From contig NC_083348.1 in NCBI RefSeq assembly GCF_019175385.1, positions 50,676,950-50,740,949 on the forward strand: a stretch of DNA of 64,000 nt, written 5' to 3'. Under the pieces are notes generated by a model. It was not told where the DNA came from, did no database searches, and worked only from the letters and a program-made list of their open reading frames with translations. Both the position numbers and the translations under genes were made by a program. The stretch is from Lycium barbarum (Eukaryota; Streptophyta; Magnoliopsida; Solanales; Solanaceae). Of this stretch, positions 36,561 through 51,236 are shown one piece after another (position 1 is the first letter of the stretch; every line of letters starts with the position of its first letter).

Positions 36561-38148
36561 CTAAGTGATGTACGACCAGAAAAGAGAGAAATGGCCCGTG
36601 AGCTCCAACAGTTAGCTAGCCTAGGAGTCCGAGTAATGGACTCAGGTAGCAGCGGAGCTACTATCCAAAATACAGCAGTCTCGTCGCTAGTAGCAGAAGT
36701 GAAAGACAGAAAATATGAGGATCCCATGCTAATACAATACAGAGACACACTCCCTCAAAAGGAGGAGTCATCGTTTGATGTTTCGGGAGACGGAGTTCTC
36801 CGATGCCGAGGCAGACTATGTGTCCCTGATGTGGCAGACCTACGCCATCAGATTTTGAGAGAAGCTCATTGCTCCCGTTATTCTGTGCACCCTGGAGCGA
36901 CGAAATGTATCATGACCTTAAGACTTTATATTGGTGGAATGGGATGAAGAAATATATAGCGGGATTCGTAGCTCAATGTCCTAATTGTCAACAGGTGAAA
37001 ATCGAGCACCAAAAGCCGGGCGGATTATTGCAAGCTATAGAAATCCAACGTGGAAGTGGGAAGTGATTAATATGGACTTCATTACGGGGTTACCTCGTTC
37101 TCGACGTAAGTATAACTCTATATGGGTGATTGTGGATAGACTCACAAAGTCAGCCCATTTCTTACCGGTCAGAACGACCTATACGGCAGAAGATTATGCA
37201 AGGCTTTACCTTAAAGAGATAGTGAGACTCCACGGCGTTCCGGTATCTATTATCTCTGATAGAGGTACTCAGTTTACAGCAAAATTTTGGGAGTCTTTCC
37301 AAGCGGGTTTAGGGACCCGAGTTAGCCTTAGTACGGCATTTCACCCACAGACCGATAGGCAAGCTGAACGTACTATTCAGACTCTTGAAGATATGTTACG
37401 GGCATGTATGATAGATTTTGGAGGAAATTGGGATGATCATTTTCCACTCATTGAATTTGCTTACAACAACAGTTATCATTCTAGTATTCAGATGGCACCG
37501 TATGAAGCTTTATATGGGCGAAAGTGTAGATCCCCAATCGGGTTGTTTGAAACCGGAGAAACTAAGTTAATAGGGCCAGACTTGGTCCAGCAAGCTATAG
37601 AGAAAGTTAAGCTGATACAAGATCGGATGTTAGCAGCCCAAAGTCGTCAAAAGTCCTATGCGGATAATCGTCGAAGGGACTTAGAGTTCAAAGTGAAAGA
37701 TTGGGTGTTCTTGAAAGTGTCGCCAATGAAGGGCGTTATGAGATTTGGCAAAAAGGGGAAACTTAGTCCCCGGTATATTGGGCCATATGAGATTGTGCAC
37801 AAAATAGGCAAGGTGGCCTATGAATTAGAACTACCTCCAGAATTGGAGTCAGTCCATCCAGTGTTTCACGTCTCGATGCTCCAAAAATGCATTGGAGATC
37901 CTACTAGGATCGTCCCTGTAAATGATGTACAAGTGACAGAGAAATTGACTTATGATGAAATACCCATTCCCATATTAGATAGGCAAGTACGGAGGCTTAG
38001 AAATAAAGAAATGGCCTCAGTTAATGTTTTGTGGAGAAATAACCATCGAGAGGAAATGACGTGGGAAGCGGAAGAAAGTATGCAATCCAAATACCCACAT
38101 TTATTTCAGCCCTTGGAAGAAGCCCAAGATGAGACGTCAAGATCATAA
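36560..38148 (+). pseudogene. pol: T1 integrase with chromodomain-like tail
   Basis: HHCC zinc-binding part (EAHCSRYSVHPG ... CPNCQQVK), catalytic core with NMDF (about 37070), ISDRG (about 37258) and AERTIQTLE (about 37363-37383) giving D, D, E. Then WVFLKVSPMKGVMRF and the GPY module (RYIGPYEIV), and a tail ILDRQVRRLRN, VLWRN, EEMTWEAEE, YPHLF (37970-38110), the shape of a chromovirus chromodomain. One-base losses near 36905 and 37046 break the frame; from 37067 to the stop it is open. Confidence 0.9.
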
Positions 38149-38335
38149 GGTATGTATGTTTTCCTTTTATGCTTTTGGATCATGTGTGGCCAAAATTTTA
38201 TGTTATTATGTTGTGGCCCTGTGTGGCATCGATATTATGGGTTGTTGTGGCAGGATGGTAGTGCCATGTTATAGGGGAAACTCTGGCGAAATTTTTTGTA
38301 GAATTCCCGAGCACCTTAACATTCGGGGACGAATG
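38149..38335 (+). other. T1 3' untranslated region
   Basis: 187 bp with GGCCCTGTGTGGCATCG and GGGGAAACTCTGGCGAAATT, both echoed in the LARD interiors, then the left arm and loop of the pre-PPT stem-loop (38318-38335), cut by solo LTR J. The rest of the arm and the purine tract are at 41673-41695. Confidence 0.8.
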
Positions 38336-41300
38336 TGTTATATCCCGCATTTTGTACATTCGGATAATTTGTATGTTATATCCCGCATTTTGTAAGTTCG
38401 GATAATTTAAGATAATCGCGGGAAGTTAAGGACGAGGTTATATTTTGATTTTGGTTTAGCACACAAGTTGTGTATGAAAATTTTTGAAGTGGAAATATTA
38501 AGAAAGGTTAAGGGTAAAAAGGAAAATTCGCAATATGACTCATGGAAATATGGAGGAAGACTAAGGGAAAATTTGGAATTTGGAAAAAAATAAATTTTCA
38601 TGGAGTGCAAAACAAAACAAAAAAAAAATGGGCTCGGAATTAAAGGGGCCATTTGGGCCGTCCAATTGGAGTGGGCTTAGGCCCACCTAGGAGCTTAATG
38701 GACAAAATAAAAAGATGACTGATGCAAGAAAAATAACAAAGATAGAAAGAAGACACAATTTGAATAACAATTGGACAATAACTAGAAGAACTAGTCCTAG
38801 TTACCTCCCAAAAGGATCAAAAGGCACCTATCCTATTCGAACAACCCTCAAGAGAATAGCCATCTCTTGCAAACTGTTAGATCAAACGGGGGTTGTACAA
38901 TTTGGAGTCCACCAAATTAACACTAGTCATTCAAGACTAAACGGTTTCAATAATATTCAATATTCAAAGATAGGTTTTCCCAAATCAATTACAAGCACCT
39001 TTAAATAAGGTTCTTAAAATATACTAGTCAAAAGAAATAAATAGATGTGTAGTCTTCTAGGTGCATAGAAGACTATAAAATGCATACTCCTAGAAGCCTA
39101 GAAAGCCACTACACATATTGAAAGTCAAAATAGCCTTTAATAAGCCTAGAAAACATAAAAAGAGAAGCTTCCTTCGTTCACATTAGTCCAACCCCTCATG
39201 TTCACACTAGAGCTTCTAGAAGTCCTAATTTGGGTTGCTAGACTTGTTCTTTCAGATCTTGGGCTTCAATCCACATCCTTTCGGACTTCAATTTGGGTCT
39301 CCTCGGCTTGAACACTTTAGTCGTCACCATGGTAATTTGGATTGCATCAATGACTAAGTCATCTTATTCATCTTGATCCATAGAAATTTCAAGAACCTTA
39401 GAGAAACTAAAAAAAAAAAGGAGAAAAACCCAAAGGCCATTCGGCCATACCAAGTCCAACAAGAACCTTGGAAAAAAGAATTCATCAAAAATTATTTTCT
39501 TCTAGCTAAACAATCCATTGAAGGGTCCTTAGCAAAGTGAACTGGTCATTGGAGCAAGAAAAGTACATATTCTTGCAAGTTACAAATCTTAGCCAAATGA
39601 GAAATCAAGGAAAAAGGTAAGGTTTAATCCTTTTCTTATATGTTATGGATGATTATGTATGTTGTAGTATGTAAAAGTGGATGAAATTCATGGAAATATG
39701 GAAACATGTTGTGGCTGTGCACATATGTGTGTGTGTTGTTGTTGTTGTGGATGCTATGTTGATAATGAAAGTTGGATTATTCTAGAGAAGTTGTGATGGC
39801 TGAAGAGTTTGTTTTAGGGGTCAATGTGATTTGAAAATAGTCTTCTTGTATTTATGGAAGATAATGTTGTTAGTGTGTAAATTGTTGGGTTGTTGTGATT
39901 GAATTTGAAAGAAGGAATTAGGTTGTTATTGTTTTTATTGAAGTTGGAAGGTCTCGGGGGAAGTAGTATGTCGATTGGGTTGTTTGGAATGTTATGTGAA
40001 TTGTTTGAAGTATTCTTGAATCGTGTTGGAATGATTTCGGATTAATATTTGAATGTGGTATCATTGGTATTGGCTAGATTATATGTGATTGAATTGAATA
40101 CAAATGAAGTGCCGATGAAATGTGTGGCAAGGATTGCCAATGTTAGAATGTATTTTGGATAAATTGTTAAAGTTGTTAGTATGGTGATTGGTATTGTTGT
40201 TGATAATTTGATCGAGTTGAATTCTCGGATTGTTGTTGATAAAATTGGCCGAGTTAGATTCTCGGGGATGGCGTATTTACAGGGCAAATGCTGCCGAAAT
40301 TTCGACAGATCATAAGTGAATTTATTTGAGAAACTAAGGCAAGTGTATGACGACGAATCTAATAATTGTGTAAATTCTTTTGAATGTAGACTAGCAAGCT
40401 TGGATAAGTAAGTGTAGCTAATAGGACGTGGAGCAGGTATGTTAAGGCTCGTCCCTTTCTTTCAAGGCATGATTCCGATGTTATGATTTCATAATTGCTT
40501 CCATATTTCCTTGTTTTCAAAAGTTAGATGTTTATGATCCCAAGGCATGATTCTCTTCCCGATAACTCGTAAATGATTTTTTCCAAAGTGCCCGTACTCT
40601 ATCAAAACAGAGGTTTAGGATTTTGTAAGTTTTTATGACCATAACGATGGATATGTTTCACAATGACAATGATGATGTCAAAGATGACAATATTTCTATG
40701 ATGACTATGATAAGAATGATTTTCCAAAAATGACTTATGAAATGTTCGTAAAAGGTTATGTACTTCAAACGCTCATAACTTTCTTATACTAAATCGGATT
40801 GACCTGAAACTTGTTTCTGAGCCTTCAGGTATCGGTTTATGTATGCTGTTATTCGTTGATTGTCTCATCTTATAATAATTGTTCCTTCAAGGTGAGACAA
40901 AGCGGCCATGGTTATTCCATAATGTAATCGGAGGTTACCGACCTTACGTCACTCCGATGGATACATGACTTTCTTTGGGCTCTCATGCATGCTGCTTATA
41001 TGATATATGTATATGATATATGTATATGTATATGGGGCATATGGGGAAAAGGGCCATATGTTGCGCTATAGACGCATTGCCACCTGGTCAGTTGGCGTAA
41101 TTTATCATCCCGGACGCGGGACATATGTGGGGGAGCCGACGTTGCTCGGCGCTATGACATGTTCTATTTTCTATGTATATGAAAAAGAAATGTTTTCAAA
41201 GGAAAGATAAGCATGCATGGCATCCGTCCAAAAAGGCACTCATATGTACAGGTTACTCCCTATCTCACTATATGCTCTATGATCCCATGATACTATTATT

Positions 41301-41672
41301 CATACTTTATGTTCCTTATTATGCTACTTTTCATGCCTTACATACTCGGTACATTACTCGTACTGACGTCCCTTCTTGTGGACGCTGCGTTTCATGCCAC
41401 GCAGGTAAGCAGGTAGACGAGTTCGATTCCTAGGAGCTCCATCAGCGGTACAGTCAGATGTTTCACAACCTTGTTTGTCCTTGTCGCTTTATAATATGTT
41501 AGTAAAGTTTATTGCCACTAGTTTACGAGTATGCTATTAATGATGGTGTTGAGTAAAGAAATGACGGTATCGTTCATACGGCCCACTCAGTAGTAAGAAT
41601 AAGATACGAAATAAGAGGTACTCGGTATAGTAGTATCGGGTACCCGTCGCGGCTCCTAGTTGGGTCGTGACA
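38336..41672 (+). mobile_element. Solo LTR J in T1, with target-site duplication
   Basis: 3337 bp, TGTTATATCCCGC to GGGTCGTGACA, duplication GAATG (38331-38335 and 41673-41677). The first 38 bp are a near repeat of the next 38 (38336-38373 and 38374-38411). It contains a 630-bp insertion. Donor AAAAAG|GTAAGG is at 39616/39617, GCCGAAATTTCG near 40293, and hairpin pair CGGTAC/GTACTG and CGTCC/GGACG at 41347-41384. Confidence 0.93.
38720..39349. mobile_element. 630-bp insertion with TG...CA ends, candidate solo LTR
   Basis: Starts TGATGCAAG and ends TTGCATCA (8-bp inverted ends), with duplication ATGAC at 38715-38719 and 39350-39354. Related LTR 52866-53979 runs through this point without it. 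TG...CA ends, a 5-bp duplication and CTATAAAATGC (39074-39084) suggest a solo LTR of another family, perhaps Copia. No coding sequence. Confidence 0.75.
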
Positions 41673-41695
41673 GAATGTTCTTAAGGGAGGAGGAA
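41673..41695 (+). other. T1 polypurine tract
   Basis: After the duplicated GAATG the sequence reads TTCTTAAGGGAGGAGGAA, immediately followed by the 3' LTR at 41696. Confidence 0.88.
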
Positions 41696-43699
41696 TGTTA
41701 CACCTCAGAAAATTTTTCCGGTGGTACGTAAGTGAACGAACTAGTGATAAGTATGGGTGTATGATGTCCATGAGCAAGAAACGACGTTTGATGACTTTAG
41801 GCAAGATTTCAAAGGAATCCGACGTAAGACGAGAAAGTTGGCTAAGATAAGGCAAGGTGAGGTGAGCAATGCATGTGCATGGATATGGGTGATTAAAATG
41901 AGAAGTCTAAGAAATATGGAAAGTTGCAGAATTGCAATCTGCCCAGTGGTCGTAAAGTGCAAATACGGACCGTAAACTGGTATACGGTCCGTAAACTGCC
42001 AGGTCATAAACTGGCACGCAAGCCTTCAACTTTCTACCAGTTGAGGAAATGTTAAAATACGATCTGGTTTACGGACCGTAAAGTGATTTACGGCCCGTAA
42101 ACCATGGTCGTAAATCACCATGCAAGCAGCCAAAGTTTCTGGTTTTTGAAAAGGTTAAAGACGACCGCTAGGGACGAACCGTAAAATGGAATACGTGGTC
42201 GTAAACTCAGTTTACGACCACTGTTCACCGCAGCACAGATTTTGCAATTCATTAAATAAAGGGACCAACACTTGTTTTATTTCATTTCCACATTACACTC
42301 CTTCTCTCTAAAACCTCTCTCTACATTTATTATCCAAGCTTTCAAGGATCATAAGTCATCAACAACATAAAACAAAGTGAATCAAGAGTAAGAACATCAT
42401 CAAAGGTCATCCAAGTCAAGAAATCCAAATGGAGAAATACTAGGGTTTTGCTCCAAGTGGAGTATTGTCAACTAGAGCTTATTCCTAAAACTTCTAAGGT
42501 AATATTCATGATATTTATATGATGTTTAAGATATTGGAGAGTTGAAATGCATGGATTGTAGAAAATATGGTCAACTAGGTCATGAATGATGAATAGTGAC
42601 ATTTTGAGAAATAGTTTGAATTGAATCACGAATGTTTCTGTGTTGTGATATGATGTGTTATAAATGGTATTAAGATCATGAACTAGACACTTTAGACGGA
42701 TGGACGAAGTTGGGTGTTATGACCTTGAATATGGATGAATTAGAAGCAAGTTGAGAAATCTAGATAATGTGGATAATGTGAATGACTAATGGCCATTGTT
42801 ATGATATTAATGAAGGTAGAAACGCTAACATTGGAAGGGGACGTGCAAGTGTAGAATAGTCCGACAAAAAGGTATGTGAGGCTAACCCTTCTTTCATAAG
42901 GCATGGTTATTTGGCCAAATTCCTAAATCCTCTATACGAGTATGTTGTCTCCAAATGGTTGATCTCCGAGCTCATAAGCTCATAATCCTCGATATGTACT
43001 ACGCTTGTGCTACGCTCCTCATATAACGAGTAAGCCTATGATATAGATGTAACGATAATGATGATAATAGTCATGATAATGATAATAATAATGATTCTAA
43101 AGGTGCCTACGGGCTATTAGATGTATGTGTGCCTATAAAGGGCTATAATGAAACCCCGAGCCTATGGTGCCGGGTAGAGTATATGTTTATATATATGTAT
43201 GTATATGATTACATAACGCGCGCACACATCTACAGATGGTACGGATAACCCTGAAGCCTTGGTAGGGCCAGGTAGATATAACATTGTGCCTTGGTTGGCC
43301 AAGTATGTATGAAACACCGAACCTTATGGTCGGGTACGCCACGTATGTATGTATATAAGTGTATGGCTATGTATATAATATGAATATGAATGTGAAAAGA
43401 CTATGATATGAATGTGAACAGGGGCATGTATACTAATACGAGCACTATTATTAAATACGCATGACAAATGGGAATTTCCTATGAAAGGTAGGTAAGTGCC
43501 ATGATGATGACATTATGGTCTTCCCCTCTTATGCTACTTCACATGTTGTTTACTATGCTTATATATCGATGTTGATCATGCTTTACATACTCAGTACATT
43601 CTTCGTACTGACGTCCTTTTGTTTGTGGACACTGCGTCATGCCCGCAGGTGCACATGGAGATAGACTTGATCCGTAGCTGCTTATTCAGAGATTGCATA
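41696..43699 (+). mobile_element. T1 3' LTR, first 2.0 kb
   Basis: TGTTACACCTCAG onward, about 98 percent like the 5' LTR by eye. It is complete through the hairpin pair (43592-43631) and cut at GATTGCATA by LTR K. The remaining about 0.4 kb is not in the window. Confidence 0.92.
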
Positions 43700-46523
43700 T
43701 GTTATACCCCGCATTTTCAGAGCCTGAGCGTGACACGTACTTCCTGAAACATTGACAATCACGTTGTTACTACATAATTTAAACTCACATTGATAGTATT
43801 ATATTTCGTATTTTTTGTACGTCGGATTAGTAGTAAGCGGAGGTGGGGCCCACACATCAAGAATTTTTTTTGGAACACGTGACAAGTTATATGAATCACA
43901 TACGTGAAGTTAAACACAACTCAAGAAGGACCCTTGAGCCAAATCAAAGTGGAAGTCCTCCAAACAAATATTTTTAAGTAGCGTTTTCGGGTGATCTGAC
44001 TTCGAGGGAACAAACGGTATTATAAGTTTGGAATTTGGAAAAATAACAAGAAATAGAAGTTGTATATAATTGAATTAGCTTTCCAACCATAGGTCGAGGG
44101 TCCACAGGAGATGTCGGGATAAGGGGATATGGACGTTTTAAGGCAGAAAGGTCAGTGGGGTAGGCCCAATCCGGGCCCAACCGGGTTAGGCCCATGACCC
44201 ATGTTTATTTAAGTGATATATCAGCCTTTTCTCCTCATTTTTCAGAACAAAACACCCAGAAACTTCTGTAGAAAAAGAGAGAAGAAAGCTTAGAGAGAAA
44301 AGATCAATTTTGACCAAAATCTGAGCCCCGAATCCCGAAGCCCGTGAAGAAAAAAGTGTTCTATGTTGCGTTGCCTCCAATTTGAGCTAACAATCAACCA
44401 AAAAGAAGGGGGTGGACGTGGTGGCTGCACACTTGAGGTAAGAGTAAGGTTCCTTTTCATTGCTAATAAGTTTATTTAGAGTTCTACCGAACTAGAACGG
44501 AGAAAATAGTGTGATAAATTCGTTTGTTGACGTTGTGAATTATGGAATGAGATTTGAAGAGAATTTTGAATGAAAATAAATGTATTCAACTTGTAGAATG
44601 TGGAGGATGTCGTTATTGATGCTGTTAGTATTAATTTCAACTCCCTTACGGAAATAAAATTATTAAATAGTTATATCGCAAATTTGGTTGGTTGAGGAAT
44701 TTAGAAAACAATGTGTGGGCTGTTTTATGGCATACGTTGGTATTGGAAATATTATGATTAATGTTGGCATTGTTGTTGTTGTTGTTGGTTGCTGAATTGA
44801 GAATTCGGGCTAGGCATATAAACAGGGGAGATGCTGCCCGATTTTCGGCAGAATATAAAATAGTATGATTTGAAATATGGTACAAATGTGCGACGAAAAG
44901 GCTAACATTAGCATAAATTCCTTTTAAATGTAGACTTACAAGCTTGGACGAATAAGCGTAGCTTATAAGCAGTCAAACAGGTATATAAGGCTTACCCTTT
45001 CTTTCTTTTGGCATGATCTTTATGAAACGAACAAATGACGTATATGTATGATTTCAAAGAAATTTCCTGTTCTTAGAGCCACTAGGATGGCTAATATTTT
45101 TGACTTCCATAAGTTGTCTCATATGGTTTTGATGTATATCTATGATGTCCGAAGTTTGTTGATATGTTTCCAAATGGCATTCGAAAAATAATTGATATGA
45201 ATAAGGTTTTGATTTTCAAATGCTAGCACGTTCAATTACTCCATCGAGTCTTTGATATATTTTGATATGTGCATATGGTCCCAAAAACTCTAATTGAATT
45301 GATCTATAACGATATCCGAAAGGTACTTGACATGATTATGGCCTTGATTTTAAAAAAATGGCTTCTGAAACGCTTGTAGAACGTTTTGTACTTCAAACAT
45401 TCATAACTTTCTTATACTAATTCAGATTGACCCGAAACTTGTTTCTGAGCCTTCAGGGATCAGTAAGTATACTTATCCATCGAGTCTTGATTAATGTGCA
45501 TATGGTTTCTCACTACTCTACTCGTGCATACTACTATTATATCATTCGCCAAGTCCCGGGCCGGTATAGATCATGCGCATGGTTCGCCGGGTCCCTTGCT
45601 TGAGGGCCGGGTGCCATATATGTATTTCGGAGTATGATGTGTTACGGTGTTATGATGTGTTCATGGTTCGCCGAACCATATATGTGTATATGTATATTCT
45701 GATCTTATGATGTGATATTATGATGTGTGACGGAGATTACGGAGCAAACCTTCCGGAGTATGATGTGTGTGGCGCCAAAGGCAGGGTGGCGCCACGTTCC
45801 CCGGGTTCCGTAAGGGGCCGGATACCGTTCTTGGCATGCATGATTCGTGTTTCCAGTAAGTTGTTTTTATTATTCTGCATATCGTGCTTATTGTCTGTAC
45901 TAACCTTCTGCACGTGCCACACCAATATAATATGTGTATATGGATCGGGCTGCACGTTCCGCAGCAAATACATTTGTGGATCGGGCCGAACGTTCCTCGT
46001 CATTAATATGTTATATATATGGATCGGGTCGTACGTTCCTCGGCACTATTATGTTACATATGAATCAGTTATGTGTGTATGTATATGATGACATACGATG
46101 TTGGCACGCACGGTCTGTGTTTGGAAAGTACGCATTTTGGCACTCTAGGTGATCTACTTATTTTCGGTACTTCTTCTGACACATGACATCGGTATACACC
46201 ATTTGTATTCTGGAAAATAAGTAATTTGGTATTTTGAAAATGTACTTACTTTTGTACTGTTTGTTTCGATTATGATTCTGTTTTCTATATTCCATGCTTT
46301 ACATACTCAGTACATATTCCGTACTGACCCCCTTTTCTTCGGGGGCTGCGTTTCATGCCACGCAGGTACACCCAGATAAGTAAAGGACATTGCTAGAAGA
46401 TGCTTCAGCTGGAGTGGCAACTCCATTTGCTCCTGGAGTGTTGCCGAGTCAGAGTATATGTGCTATGATGTTTTGTTCGAAGTTAGAGACTTTGCAGACA
46501 GAGTCGTGGGTATAGGACGTCTA
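43700..46523 (+). mobile_element. LTR fragment K
   Basis: Begins TGTTATACCCCGCATTTTC; about 100 bp later a second LTR-start-like run (TTATATTTCGTATTTTTTG, 43803) follows, so the 5' end may be duplicated as in J. Donor GAG|GTAAG at 44437/44438, GATGCTGCCCGATTTTCGG near 44830, hairpin pair near 46305-46345. The LTR stops at 46523, about 300 bp short of its end, against minus-strand LARD sequence: a deletion junction. Confidence 0.8.
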
Positions 46524-46535
46524 TAAAATTTCTTT

Positions 46536-46641
46536 CGCACTTCCCAGGGGGTCACCCATCCTAAAATTTCTCCCACCTTAGCACGCGTAACCTCGAAACA
46601 CTGATGAAATTCGGTGCCTTAATGCTGATATAATCGCGTCC
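46536..46641 (-). pseudogene. 5S rRNA-like sequence
   Basis: Minus strand reads GGACGCGATTATATCAGCAT, then GGCACC, GGTTACGCGTGCT (box A region), and AGGATGGGTGACCCCCTGGG (box C and 3' stem). This follows the order and spacing of plant 5S rRNA over about 105 nt with scattered changes. Internal control regions are partly kept; I do not claim it is transcribed. A damaged second copy is at 52634-52699. Confidence 0.8.
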
Positions 46642-47484
46642 ACTTCCTCGCATGACCTTTATTACATGATCTGGAGCAAGTCGAAGTCTTACAGATTCGG
46701 AGACATTCTTGTAACACGTCCTTGCCTTTACAATTACTATTTTACCCCTTTCAATCCTCAATATTCACCCTTCACTTTTGTATATAACACCTTTCGTCGC
46801 CGTTACTTATGAATACTTCGGGTATCAGCCTGTTTGAATTTTTAGTCACCATCCTTATACAGTAATTTACAGCAAACTGATTGTCGACGTTCTCTGAATC
46901 CTCCAACAGACCTTACTCCTACTAAACCTCGGATGTTATCCATTTTAATCCTTCAGACTGCTAATCGTCGTTCTCGTTATTATTCTTCCTATCATGCCAA
47001 ACCCATAACTCCTCTGAAACAATGCATCCCATTTATTTTCTGGTTACGATATTTCCTTTCCACGCTTCCTCCTGTTAGGCGTACCTAACTAAATAACCTG
47101 ATTAACAATTTCGGCAGAATCTCTTTTACCATTCTTACTATTCAATATCTGTACGCAGAAAATATCGACAATACCTCACAGAACATACAGTTATATGACA
47201 CATTCCAGCCATCCAGAGCTTCTAGTTTCAGGTAACAGAACAAATATATTAAGGCTTACTTCTATAACTTTCCATATCATCACTTACCTCCTTCCGTCGT
47301 ATGTAAGGGTTATATAAGAAATTTCTTTTTCCTACGACTTGGCTCTATCGCACGATCTAAGACAGAAAGAAGGTCAACAATCCCTAGATGCCCTGTAGCC
47401 TCCTGTTTATAAATGTGGCCGGCTTCACACCCATAAACAGGACTCTACTGGACACGACTTTGCAGACAACCCCTAGGACAACCT

Positions 47485-47496
47485 GCTCTGTTACCA
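47485..47496 (-). other. Complex M primer-binding site
   Basis: Minus-strand TGGTAACAGAGC, one change from the initiator-Met complement, 4 bp from the LTR end. Confidence 0.88.
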
Positions 47497-47499
47497 CTT

Positions 47500-50544
<3,045 letters not shown>

Positions 50545-50799
50545 TCCTCCCCCCCTTTAGAAATTTCGTCCTCGAATGTTTAACTGATCTTATAGGGTCT
50601 TGTAACACTTCGGGGGGTCCCTCTTATAGTTGCCCTTTTCTTCATGCTCATTCCTTATCTTTCACCCTATTTCCTTTATGATCGAACTCCTCGGTCTTTA
50701 CATTAGTCCTTATTCCGTGTCATGGGTTTTCTAATCCGCTGTGCCAACTTATTATCCTTGTACTCCCCAGATCATCTCTTCTCTTTTATTGTTTCGTCA

Positions 50800-50900
50800 C
50801 CACACCTTAACAGAAGCCATATCTTTGGCGCGCAACCTTCACTTGACGATCCAATATGGCCATCGGCTGTTCCTTGCCCTCATATTCCTTGACACAAGCA
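50800..50900 (-). pseudogene. Relic of integrase tail (chromodomain linker)
   Basis: Minus strand 50863-50841 reads MAILDRQV, the same motif as ILDRQVRRLR before the chromodomain of T1 and G. Nearby residues are scrambled by frame changes and stops. It places this interior as a decayed gypsy element and not as unrelated DNA. Confidence 0.6.
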
Positions 50901-51225
50901 TGCTTGTTTTTTATTTCTTTGTATTGGCACTCGTTTCATCCATCGTTATTCCTTGTCGGCTCTCTGGTGTGAATTCCTTACAAATATTGTCGAGCATCGC
51001 TTCACGTCGATGGTTCATATGATTTCATAGCGTATATTCTCATGCTCCGTATAAATAATGGTCCATGAACTATTTTCTAGTATCCAATGAACTCTTTTAT
51101 TTTCTTCACAGGCGCTGCGTTCTTTCTTTCTTTCAAAAATTTCAGACTACCAATTGTTGATACTTTCGTTATAATAGTCGTTGTTATCAAAATATCCTTT
51201 GAATCTGATATAATAAGTTGTACCC

Positions 51226-51236
51226 CCCCCCCCCCT
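51226..51236 (+). repeat. Poly-C run
   Basis: About 11 consecutive C (10-12 by eye), in complex M's right interior. Confidence 0.8.

Larger units (their letters stand above)
30823..43699 (+). mobile_element. T1: near-complete Tekay/Del chromovirus
   Basis: 5' LTR (30823-33167), primer site, gag, protease, RT-RNase H, integrase with chromodomain-like tail, 3' UTR, PPT (41680-41695) and the first 2.0 kb of the 3' LTR (41696-43699). It is split at 38335/38336 by solo LTR J and its 3' LTR by LTR K. The two LTRs are very alike, so insertion is fairly recent, yet coding is broken by several stops, a 32-bp loss and two one-base losses. Confidence 0.93.
46524..47499 (-). mobile_element. Complex M, left interior (LARD-like leader plus 5S module)
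   Basis: On the minus strand, after the primer site the sequence follows the LARD2 leader (GTGTCCAGTAGAGTCCTG, GATCGTGCGATAGAGCCAAG), then a block like 17680-17780, then a shared module of about 280 bp (46807-46524) that includes a 5S-rRNA-like stretch. No coding relic. Confidence 0.75.

Noticed and set aside
38720..39349. MITE (DNA transposon) for the 630-bp insertion
   Set aside because: The ends are TG...CA with a 5-bp duplication, which suits an LTR better, although the 8-bp inverted ends leave some doubt.
46524..46807. Cassandra TRIM element
   Set aside because: There is 5S likeness, but no short LTR pair, PBS or PPT around the module.
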